Positions 1 through 6,214 of a stretch of DNA of 9,012 nt are shown here, piece by piece (the first letter of the stretch is position 1; every line of letters begins with the position of its first letter). The position numbers were made by a program, and so were the translations under genes. A model generated the notes under the pieces. It saw nothing but the letters and a program-made list of their open reading frames with translations, did not search any database and was not told the DNA's origin. Where the stretch lies: the NCBI GenBank assembly GCA_023423215.1, contig JAFAFZ010000298.1, positions 1-9,012 on the forward strand, in the 5' to 3' direction. The stretch comes from Actinomycetes bacterium (GTDB lineage Bacteria; Actinomycetota; Acidimicrobiia; Acidimicrobiales; Microtrichaceae).

Positions 1-539
1 GCGCCGTTCGCCCGGGCGACGCCCAGGGTCACGGCGTGGTACCAGCTGCCCGAGAGCCGCCCGAGCACCGCCTCGACCCAGCGCGCCCGCTCCAGCGTGA
101 TCCACCGCGTGCCCGGCTCGGCGCGCCGCTCGGCGTTGTACCCGGTGGTCGCCCAGCTGATGAGGAGCGGCGTGTGCGCGCCGATCACCGCCAGCTGCGT
201 CGGGACGGTCGCGGCGTAGAGGGTCGCGTGCACGAGGTCGGGCCGGACCTGTGCGATCACCTTCCGGATCGACCGGGCGCGTCCCAGCACCGTGCGGTGG
301 TGCGAGCGATCGTGGACGACCACCCCGGCCGCCCGCAGGGCCGGCACCAGGTCCTGGCGCTCGGTGAGCACGACCAGGTGCAGCTCGACCCCGAGGGCCC
401 GCAGGCCCGGCGCCATGGCCAGGAGGGACTGCTCGGCGCCGCCGTCGCCGTCGACGCCCGGCATGACCTTGAGCACCCGGAGGTGCGGCCCTCCGGCGGT
501 CTCGTCCCGGGTCGCACCGACGCCGGGGACGGGCTTCAC
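1..539 (-). CDS. GT4-type glycosyltransferase, N-terminal part (cut by window edge)
   Basis: Reading leftward from a GTG at 539, an open frame of 179 codons runs off the left edge with no stop. The translation looks like the N-terminal acceptor-binding half of a GT-B fold, GT4-family glycosyltransferase: a first beta strand (RVLKVMPG, residues 21-28), a glycine-rich loop with GGAEQSLLAMAPGL (33-46), then LGVELHLVVLT (49-59) and VRPDLVHATLY (98-108). The family transfers sugars from nucleotide donors to lipid-linked or polysaccharide acceptors at the cytoplasmic membrane face. The donor-binding C-terminal half lies outside, so the sugar cannot be named. The GTG overlaps the TGA of the upstream kinase gene as GTGA (536-539), indicating translational coupling in the polysaccharide operon. 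AAGGG abuts the start and there is no well-spaced Shine-Dalgarno. The class is fairly secure; the specificity is unknown. Confidence 0.82.
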   Translation of the reverse strand, partial: MKPVPGVGATRDETAGGPHLRVLKVMPGVDGDGGAEQSLLAMAPGLRALGVELHLVVLTERQDLVPALRAAGVVVHDRSHHRTVLGRARSIRKVIAQVRPDLVHATLYAATVPTQLAVIGAHTPLLISWATTGYNAERRAEPGTRWITLERARWVEAVLGRLSGSWYHAVTLGVARANG

Positions 540-2185
540 CCCTTGCGGTTCCACGACCGGTCGGCGCCGCTGGGCGCGTAGTACTCGTCGTAGTACGACT
601 GCTCGCGGCCGACGCCGGGTGCGCCGATGAGCACGACGCCGAGCAGGTCCGCGTCGAGCCGCTGGAGCGCCTCGACCGACTGGCGCAGGCCGGACTCGGT
701 CGTGCGACCGGACCGCACGACCAGGATCACGTGGTCGACGGCGGGGAGCAGCTCGAGGGTGTCGCTCGCCGCGCGCAGGGGGCTCGAGTCGACGACGACC
801 GTGCCGCCGCGGCGACGGGTCTCGCCGCACAGGCGCTTCGCCGCCTCGACGAGCCCGGCGACCTCACGCGTCGGGGGCCCCGCTGGCGCGACCCACAGGT
901 TCGGGTCGTTCGTGGTGTGCACGACCGAGTCGACGGGGGTGTCCCGTCCGGCACGCGCCAGGTCGAGCAGCGAGGGCGAGCTGCCGACGCCGAGCAGCCG
1001 GTCGACCTCCGGACGGCGGAAGTCCCCGCCGACCACCAGGGTCTGCGTGCCGACCTCGGCGAGCGCACGGGCGATGAGCGCCGTGGTGGTCGACTTGCCC
1101 TCGCCGGGCGAGGTGGAGGTGACCAGGTAGACCTCGCCGGGCGGCGGGGTGCTGGTCGTCGTGCCCGGCGGGACGTAGGGCGGCGGCACCGTGGATCCGG
1201 CCGCGGCGCCCGGGGCAGCGGTGGCGGCCGCGGCGTCGGTCGCGTGCACGAACTGCATCGCCGCGCGCACCCGTCGGTACGGCTCGGCCCACGCGCCGTC
1301 CAGGCGGATCGGACGCTGGAGCTCGTTCGCGCCCACCATGCCGACCTCGGCGAGCACCGGCAGGTCCACCGCCTCGACCAGCTCCTCGCGGGTGTCGATG
1401 CGCCGGTTGAGCCGCTCGATCAGCAGCACGACCACGGCGCCGAGCAGGAAGCCGAGCAGGCCGAGCAGGGCGCCGCGCACGGGCGCGGAGTTCGGCACGC
1501 TGACGAGCCCGTCCTGGGCGAGTTGCGCCGGCTCGAGGCCGAGGCGGTCGTAGGGCTCGGAGCGGTCGAGGTCGTTCTGGAGCCGCTGCAGCTCGGCGCG
1601 CTGCTCGCCCTCCTGCTGCACCATCTGGCGGCGCTGCTCGATCAGGGCGGCGGTGACGACGTCGTTGGGCGCACCGCCCGGGACCGAGATCTGCGGGTTG
1701 GCCGCGTCGAACGCCGCGAGCTGCTGCTGCGCGTCGTTCACGCGTGCCTGCTGCTCCTCGAGCAGGCGCAGCCCGTCGGCCTGGGCCTCTTCGGAGGCGA
1801 CGGCGAGGAACGAGTCGACGACGGCCTCGACCCGCACCGCGGCGGCCTCGGGGTCCGTGTCGTTCGACGAGACCGTGATCGAGTTGCTCTCGCTGTCGAA
1901 CGTGGTGTCGATCGACGAGCCGACCTCTTCCGCGGTCGTGCCGCCGCCCAGCACGTCGGCGGCCCGTCGGGTGACCTCGCCGCGCGTGATGCGCAGCTCG
2001 TCCTGCGAGACCAGCGCGACGCCCTGGGTGCCCTGACGAGCGACCACGACCTCGGACACGGTGTAGACGGGATCGCTGCGGTCGGAGGCGAGCAGCGTCG
2101 AGGCCACACCTGCCACGATGCCCACCACCGTGGTGACGACGAGGATCAGCCACCGTCGCTTCAATACCGCTAGCAGCTTGGTCAC
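536..2185 (-). CDS. Fused Wzz-type chain-length regulator and BY-type tyrosine autokinase
   Basis: This 549-aa protein combines a Wzz-like membrane domain with a bacterial tyrosine kinase, as in Wzc or CapAB. Such proteins set the length of exported polysaccharide through cycles of oligomerisation and autophosphorylation. Visible parts are TM1 (about 12-32), an outside region with a coiled-coil-like stretch (about 132-210), TM2 (about 237-256), an EX2RX2R oligomerisation motif (E301, R304, R307), Walker A TSPGEGKST (358-366), Walker A'-like VVGGDFRRP (384-392), Walker B TVVVDSSP (462-469), and a tyrosine tail YYDEYY (531-536). Two oddities: the usual first Asp of Walker A' is Gly386, and a Pro/Ala/Thr-rich linker (about 316-350) lies between the EX2RX2R helix and the first kinase strand. 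It starts at a GTG that overlaps the previous gene's TGA by 4 bases, with a G-rich stretch just upstream. The next gene overlaps its stop. Identification is strong; kinase activity is inferred. Confidence 0.93.
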   Translation of the reverse strand: MTKLLAVLKRRWLILVVTTVVGIVAGVASTLLASDRSDPVYTVSEVVVARQGTQGVALVSQDELRITRGEVTRRAADVLGGGTTAEEVGSSIDTTFDSESNSITVSSNDTDPEAAAVRVEAVVDSFLAVASEEAQADGLRLLEEQQARVNDAQQQLAAFDAANPQISVPGGAPNDVVTAALIEQRRQMVQQEGEQRAELQRLQNDLDRSEPYDRLGLEPAQLAQDGLVSVPNSAPVRGALLGLLGFLLGAVVVLLIERLNRRIDTREELVEAVDLPVLAEVGMVGANELQRPIRLDGAWAEPYRRVRAAMQFVHATDAAAATAAPGAAAGSTVPPPYVPPGTTTSTPPPGEVYLVTSTSPGEGKSTTTALIARALAEVGTQTLVVGGDFRRPEVDRLLGVGSSPSLLDLARAGRDTPVDSVVHTTNDPNLWVAPAGPPTREVAGLVEAAKRLCGETRRRGGTVVVDSSPLRAASDTLELLPAVDHVILVVRSGRTTESGLRQSVEALQRLDADLLGVVLIGAPGVGREQSYYDEYYAPSGADRSWNRKG

Positions 2186-3678
2186 ACCCGCCCCCCGTCG
2201 TGTCGTCGTCGCTCTGTCGCCGACACGATCGGCCTCTCGACCGGGTCAGGGTACATGGACCCCGCCGCAGCCTCCTGATCCGTCCGGCCCGTCTCGTCCG
2301 GGTCGGCGGGAGTGCGACGCAGGAACAGCGATCCGGTGCGTGCGGCGGCCGGCATGGCGACGAGCGTGAACAGCAGCGGGAGCATCTGGGTGCGCTGGCG
2401 CGCCAGGATCCCGAAGTTGCCGATGTAGGAGAACGCGAGCACGAACACGAACGCGAACGCCGCGGCGTAGACCAGGTAGGGGCGCCGGATGACCGTGCGC
2501 AGCCACGTCAGGATGCGGCGCCGGCTCACCACCAGGAGCACGAGCAGGCCGAAGCCCTCGGCCGAGGCGAGCAGCGAGTTCAGGCTGCCGGCCTCCCACG
2601 GGAAGGGGCGGAAGATCACCGTGACGACGGCGTTCGGGACGTCCGCGACGCCGGCCACCGCCGGCGGCTGGAACTCGGACCCGCCCATCGAGCTGACCTC
2701 CTGGGTCTTCTCGAGGATCGTCGAGAGCGACGCGTCGTCCTCCTCGCCCACGATCTGCGACAGCTGCGTCGTCGCGAACGCGGCGCCGCCGAGCAGCGCC
2801 ACCAGCGCCAGCACGCGCAGCACGGCGTTGCGGACCGAGGGCGCGCCCCGGACGCCGGCGAGTGCGCCCACGGCGCTCGCCAGGATGAGCGCGCAGCCGG
2901 CGATCAGCGCCATGTGCGGGCGCACGAGCAGCAGCCCGCCCGCGCCGGCGACGAAGATGATCAACCCGGTCGCGCGGGCGCGTTCGGCCAGCAGGATCGC
3001 CGCGCCGTAGCTGGCCACGCCGATCGCGGCGATCATCAGCGCCTCCTTGCCGATCGACGCGGGCCAGAACAGCAGCGACGGCCAGAACAGGACCAGCAGG
3101 TCGTAGCGACGGTGGTCCGCCTCGGGCACGGCGCGGCGCAGGGCCCGGCACATGAGCACCTGGCCGAGGAAGCAGAACCAGCTGAAGACGAACGACCCGG
3201 CGTAGCGGGACACGCCGGTGACCAGGTACACGACCGCCAGGACGATGCCGACGCGCAGGGTCTCCGATCCGCGCGTCGAGAGGACCTCGGGATCCAGCAG
3301 CAGCTGCCCCGCTCGCCAGCTGCGGACCATCTCCGCGGCGCCGGCGGAGTAGATGCCGGCGTCCGCGTTGTCGTCGTAGACGTGGATGATCACGGCGTAG
3401 CGCACGAGCGTGAAGACCATCTTCAGCACGAAGGCCCACAGCAGCAGCCGACCGAAGCCCGGGTCGCCGTCGCGCCGGGCGATCCAGCGGATGAGCGGGA
3501 TGGTGACGAGCGTGATCACCGTGACGGTGAGCGCGCCCGTCAGGACGTCCCAGCTCAGGCGATCCAGGCCGAGCGCCGTCGCGACGAGCGCGGCGACGAC
3601 CATCGAGGTCGCGCCGATGACGAGGGCCCGCTCGTTCGCGACGGCCGCCGCCGGCGCGCGGCTGCGGTCACCCCGCAA
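2182..3678 (-). CDS. Multi-pass membrane protein, candidate polysaccharide polymerase
   Basis: This 498-aa protein is very hydrophobic, with roughly eleven to thirteen membrane segments between residues 18 and 448 and a charged cytoplasmic-type tail (about 455-498). Recognisable patches are DDNADAGIYSAGA (102-114), FWPSLLFWPASIGKEAL (198-214), a large loop (about 304-372) ending in FRPFPWEA (356-363), and GILARQRTQMLPLL (423-436). From memory, similar patches occur in uncharacterised membrane proteins of actinobacterial polysaccharide loci. The topology, large loop and position between sugar-synthesis and chain-length genes fit a Wzy-like polymerase, but an O-antigen-ligase-like or GT-C role is also possible. 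No catalytic residue is proven. The start is uncertain: TTG at 3678 overlaps the aminotransferase gene by 11 bases without a clear ribosome site, and Met25 is a later in-frame alternative. The stop overlaps the kinase start by 4 bases. Confidence 0.8.
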   Translation of the reverse strand: MRGDRSRAPAAAVANERALVIGATSMVVAALVATALGLDRLSWDVLTGALTVTVITLVTIPLIRWIARRDGDPGFGRLLLWAFVLKMVFTLVRYAVIIHVYDDNADAGIYSAGAAEMVRSWRAGQLLLDPEVLSTRGSETLRVGIVLAVVYLVTGVSRYAGSFVFSWFCFLGQVLMCRALRRAVPEADHRRYDLLVLFWPSLLFWPASIGKEALMIAAIGVASYGAAILLAERARATGLIIFVAGAGGLLLVRPHMALIAGCALILASAVGALAGVRGAPSVRNAVLRVLALVALLGGAAFATTQLSQIVGEEDDASLSTILEKTQEVSSMGGSEFQPPAVAGVADVPNAVVTVIFRPFPWEAGSLNSLLASAEGFGLLVLLVVSRRRILTWLRTVIRRPYLVYAAAFAFVFVLAFSYIGNFGILARQRTQMLPLLFTLVAMPAAARTGSLFLRRTPADPDETGRTDQEAAAGSMYPDPVERPIVSATERRRHDGGRV

Positions 3679-4789
3679 CGAGCACCGAGCGCAGCTCGTG
3701 GACGACGCGGTCCAGGTCCTCGTCGTCCAGGCCCGAGCCGCTCGGCAGGCAGACGCCCCGGTCGAAGATCTCGTCCGCGACCTTGCCGCCGACCGTCGGC
3801 ACCCCCTCGAAGAGCGGCTGGCGGTGCATCGGCTTCCACGCGGGCCGCGCCTCGATGTCGGCGCGTGCGAGCGCGCCGCAGATGGCGTCGGGGGACGAGA
3901 CGGCGGGATCGACGGTGATCACGGTCAGCCAGCCGTTCGCCACGCCACGGGGGTCCCACGGCATGACCTCGACGCCGTCCAGGTCGGCCACGGCCTGTGC
4001 GTAGACCTCGCGGATGCGGTGGCGGCGCTCGATCATCGCGGGGAGCCGCTCGAGCTGGCCGAGGCCGACGCCCGCCAGCAGGTTCGAGAGCCGGTAGTTG
4101 TACCCGACCTCGGCGTGCTCGTAGTGCGCCACGGGCAGCCGGGCCTGCGAGGCCAGGTGCCGGGCGCGCTCCATGTCCTCCTCCGGGCCGACGAGCATGC
4201 CGCCGCCACCGGTGGTCATGATCTTGTTGCCGTTGAAGCTGAACGCGCCGTAGCGGCCCCACGTGCCAGCGGCACGGCCCTGCCAGCTCGCGCCGACCGC
4301 CTCGGCCGCGTCCTCGATGAGCACGACGCCGTGGTGCTCGCACAGCTCCGCGATGCGGTCGAGCTGGGCGCACTGGCCGTAGAGGTCGACGACGATGACC
4401 GCACGCGGCAGGCGGTCCTGCGCCGCGGCCGTCGCCAACTCGGCCGCGAGCAGGTCGGGGTCGAGGTTCCAGGTGGCGGTCTCGGCGTCGACGAAGCGCA
4501 GCGAGGCACCGACGTAGCGGACCGCGTTGGCCGGCGCGACGAAGGTCAGGTCCGACACCCACACCTCGTCGCCGGGGACGGTGCCGGCGAGCAGCAGCGC
4601 CAGGTGGAGCGCAGCCGTGCCGCTCGAGAGCGCCGCGGCCGCCGGCGCGTCGACCATGTCGCGGAAGCGCGTCTCGAACGCCTCGACCGCCGGCCCGAGC
4701 GGGGTGATCCAGTTCGAGTCGAACGCGTCGAGCAGGTGGGACCGTTCGACCTCGGACATGTCCGGAGGAGAGAGGTAGATCCTGGCCAC
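3668..4789 (-). CDS. pglE: PglE-like UDP-4-keto-sugar aminotransferase (DegT/DnrJ/EryC1/StrS family)
   Basis: This 373-aa protein is a PLP-dependent sugar aminotransferase of normal family length. It probably converts UDP-4-keto-6-deoxy-GlcNAc to the 4-amino sugar in the cytoplasm, using glutamate. The start LSPPDM (6-11), SNWITPLG (25-32), SSGTAALHLAL (55-65), VLIEDAAEAVG (156-166, PLP-ring Asp160), SFNGNKIMTTGGGGM (184-198, PLP Lys189), HYEHAEVGYNYRLSN (222-236), ARPAWKPMH (314-322) and GVCLPSGSG (345-353) closely follow Campylobacter PglE as recalled. Most relatives have GEGG after the lysine; the Glu is Gly here, and Campylobacter PglE also lacks it. The GTG start at 4789 is supported by the N-terminal match. 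It is the first gene of the leftward operon and diverges from pglC, with pglD nearby, so the genome context supports the PglE call over WecE-type or perosamine-type enzymes. Confidence 0.88.
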   Translation of the reverse strand: MARIYLSPPDMSEVERSHLLDAFDSNWITPLGPAVEAFETRFRDMVDAPAAAALSSGTAALHLALLLAGTVPGDEVWVSDLTFVAPANAVRYVGASLRFVDAETATWNLDPDLLAAELATAAAQDRLPRAVIVVDLYGQCAQLDRIAELCEHHGVVLIEDAAEAVGASWQGRAAGTWGRYGAFSFNGNKIMTTGGGGMLVGPEEDMERARHLASQARLPVAHYEHAEVGYNYRLSNLLAGVGLGQLERLPAMIERRHRIREVYAQAVADLDGVEVMPWDPRGVANGWLTVITVDPAVSSPDAICGALARADIEARPAWKPMHRQPLFEGVPTVGGKVADEIFDRGVCLPSGSGLDDEDLDRVVHELRSVLVAG

Positions 4790-4803
4790 GAGGCGCCACG
4801 CTA
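4790..4803 (-). promoter_or_regulatory. Candidate promoter of the leftward polysaccharide operon
   Basis: On the minus strand TAGCGT (4803 down to 4798) matches the actinobacterial TANNNT -10 pattern. Transcription starting 7 bases later would begin about 2 bases before the pglE GTG, giving an essentially leaderless mRNA. No convincing -35 or Shine-Dalgarno is visible. Assignment is by pattern and spacing only. Confidence 0.45.
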
Positions 4804-4804
4804 C

Positions 4805-4818
4805 CCGGGGCGCCCCGG
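4805..4818. repeat. Perfect 14-bp palindrome next to the pglE -10
   Basis: CCGGGGCGCCCCGG is its own reverse complement and lies directly upstream of the candidate pglE -10 hexamer, where a -10/-35 spacer would be. It could be an operator for a dimeric regulator. Such palindromes also arise easily by chance in DNA this rich in G and C. Confidence 0.35.
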
Positions 4819-4872
4819 CGAACCCCTCCCCCGCACAGGTGCTCGAGCTCGGGCGACGAGGCGCGGACCGGT

Positions 4873-4884
4873 CGGCGCGCGCCG
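4873..4884. repeat. Perfect 12-bp palindrome next to the pglC -10
   Basis: CGGCGCGCGCCG reads the same on both strands and ends one base before the candidate pglC -10 hexamer. It sits inside a wider inverted pair, ACCGG (4867-4871) and CCGGT (4882-4886). Operator function is possible; chance is a real alternative given the base composition. Confidence 0.3.
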
Positions 4885-4885
4885 G

Positions 4886-4897
4886 TACCCTCGCAGC
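4886..4897 (+). promoter_or_regulatory. Candidate leaderless promoter of pglC-pglD
   Basis: TACCCT (4886-4891) fits TANNNT, and a start point 7 bases past its last base falls exactly on the GTG at 4898. No Shine-Dalgarno precedes that GTG, which agrees with leaderless translation. The -35 region is not convincing. Confidence 0.45.
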
Positions 4898-5551
4898 GTG
4901 CCCGGGGCGAGCAGGTACCGATCGAAGCGAGTGGTGGACCTGGCGGTGCTGTCGCTGGTCGCCGTGCCGGCCGCCGTCGTCGGGCTCGTGTGCGCCGCGG
5001 CCGTGCGCTGCACCTCACCCGGTCCGGTGTTCTTCCGCCAGGAGCGAGTGGGACTGCACGGGCGACCGTTCCGCGTCTGGAAGTTCCGCACCATGGTCGC
5101 CGGCGACAACCCGATCATCCCGGACGCCAGCCGGATCACCCGCGTCGGCGCGGTGCTGCGCCGGCTCTCGCTCGACGAGCTGCCCCAGCTCATCAACGTG
5201 GCGGTCGGCGAGATGAGCATCGTCGGCCCCCGACCGACGCTCGCCTACCAGGTGGAGCGCTACGACGACCACCAGCGCCGCCGCCTCGAGGTGCGCCCCG
5301 GCCTGACCGGGCTGGCACAGGTCTCGGGCCGCAACGCGCTGTCGTGGGCGGACCGCATCGACCTGGACGTGGTCTACGTCGACACCCAGGGCCCGCTGAC
5401 GGACCTGCGCCTGATCGCCCGGACCGCACGAGCGGTCCTCGGCGGCGAGGGCGTCGAGGGCCACGCGGACGACGACCCCCTGTCGATCGCGGACGGCGGA
5501 CGCGTCGGCGACGACGGCGCGTTCGTCGACGGGCCCGGGACGCCGACGTGA
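4898..5551 (+). CDS. pglC: PglC-like initiating phosphoglycosyl transferase
   Basis: This 217-aa protein is a small monotopic sugar-phosphate transferase that moves a sugar-1-phosphate from a UDP-sugar to undecaprenyl phosphate, the first membrane step of glycan assembly. It shows KRVVDLAVLSLVAVPAAVVG (10-29, re-entrant membrane helix), SPGPVFFRQERVG (40-52), WKFRTM (61-66), the catalytic pair Asp93-Glu94 in SLDELPQL (91-98), MSIVGPRP (106-113), VRPGLTGLAQVSGRNALSW (132-150) and DLDVVYV (155-161). Its small size, with no N-terminal multi-TM domain, and the GVEGHA segment (185-190) resemble Campylobacter PglC rather than WbaP or WecA. The substrate is therefore inferred to be UDP-diacetylbacillosamine or a similar diamino sugar. 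The GTG start is chosen because the membrane helix begins about ten residues later and a -10-like hexamer is correctly placed. The stop overlaps pglD by 4 bases. The last 27 residues are acidic and Gly-rich, probably disordered. Confidence 0.9.
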   Translation: MPGASRYRSKRVVDLAVLSLVAVPAAVVGLVCAAAVRCTSPGPVFFRQERVGLHGRPFRVWKFRTMVAGDNPIIPDASRITRVGAVLRRLSLDELPQLINVAVGEMSIVGPRPTLAYQVERYDDHQRRRLEVRPGLTGLAQVSGRNALSWADRIDLDVVYVDTQGPLTDLRLIARTARAVLGGEGVEGHADDDPLSIADGGRVGDDGAFVDGPGTPT

Positions 5552-6186
5552 GCGGCCACGACCCGGACGATCGGGGCGTCGTCGTCGTGGGGGCCGGCGG
5601 CCACGGACGCGAGCTGGTCGACGTCCTGCGCCGCACGCGGACGGTGCTCGGCGTGGTCGACGACGGACCGGTGGACGCCGGCCGGCTCGAACGGCTCGGC
5701 GTGCCGCTGCTCGGGACGACCGACTGGTTGCTCGAGCACCCCGGGGAGTTCGCGCTCGGCATCGGGACCTCGGCGGTGCGGCGGCGGCTGGCCGAGCGGT
5801 TGGGCCAGGCGGGCTGCACCGCGGTCGGCGCCCTGCATCCCGACGCCTCGGTGGGCAGCGACGTGCGGCTCGGCACCGGCGTGGTGCTCTTCGACCGCTG
5901 CGTCGTGACGACGAACGTGACCCTCGGCGACCACACACATCTGAACGTGGGCTGCGCGGTGCAGCACGACTCGGTCGTCGGCCGCTTCGTGCAGTTCAGC
6001 CCGGGCGTCCTGGTGAACGGGGACTGCGCCATCGGCGACGACGTCTTCCTGGGCAGCGGCGCGATCGTGACGCGCGGCTGCAGCTTCGGTGCCGGCGCCC
6101 GGGTCGGGGCAGGCGCGGTCGTGCTCGACGACGTCGCCCCGGGCACCACCGTCGTGGGCGCGCCCGCGCGGCCGACCGGACGCTGA
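5548..6186 (+). CDS. pglD: PglD-like UDP-amino-sugar N-acetyltransferase (NeuD/PglD family)
   Basis: This 212-aa protein has a Rossmann-like N-terminal domain with VVVVGAGGHGRELVDVL (11-27), then a left-handed beta helix of hexapeptide repeats (about 101-200) ending in GTTVVGAPARP (199-209), as in the NeuD/PglD acyltransferases. These enzymes use acetyl-CoA in the cytoplasm; PglD acetylates the 4-amino group made by PglE. His140 in AVQHDSVVG (137-145) aligns by eye with the catalytic His of PglD, followed by an acidic residue (Asp141; Glu in Campylobacter as recalled). The GTG start overlaps the pglC stop as GTGA (5548-5551), so the two are probably translated together. NeuD-type sialic acid O-acetylation is the main alternative, but no sialic acid genes are present and pglE and pglC are. 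Length is typical. Confidence 0.88.
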   Translation: MSGHDPDDRGVVVVGAGGHGRELVDVLRRTRTVLGVVDDGPVDAGRLERLGVPLLGTTDWLLEHPGEFALGIGTSAVRRRLAERLGQAGCTAVGALHPDASVGSDVRLGTGVVLFDRCVVTTNVTLGDHTHLNVGCAVQHDSVVGRFVQFSPGVLVNGDCAIGDDVFLGSGAIVTRGCSFGAGARVGAGAVVLDDVAPGTTVVGAPARPTGR

Positions 6187-6214
6187 GCACACCGCGCCGG
6201 GCGGCGGCGCTCAG
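6183..6214. terminator. Hairpin between convergent pglD and GNAT genes
   Basis: CTGAGC (6183-6188) pairs perfectly with GCTCAG (6209-6214), with an inner CCGC/GCGG stem (6192-6195 with 6201-6204). The outer arms contain the stop codon of each convergent gene. Only 24 bases separate the stops. There is no T-tract on either strand, so terminator function is inferred from place and symmetry. Confidence 0.5.

Noticed and set aside
864..2153. Long Arg/Gly/Ala-rich open frames within the kinase and membrane protein genes
   Set aside because: Low-complexity Arg/Ala/Gly/Pro composition without domains; shadows of the real frames in high-GC DNA.
3410..5551. Very long rightward open frame (over 700 codons) covering the membrane protein and aminotransferase antisense and ending in pglC
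   Set aside because: Only its last 217 codons look like protein (PglC). The upstream part is antisense to two clear genes and is an effect of GC-rich third positions.
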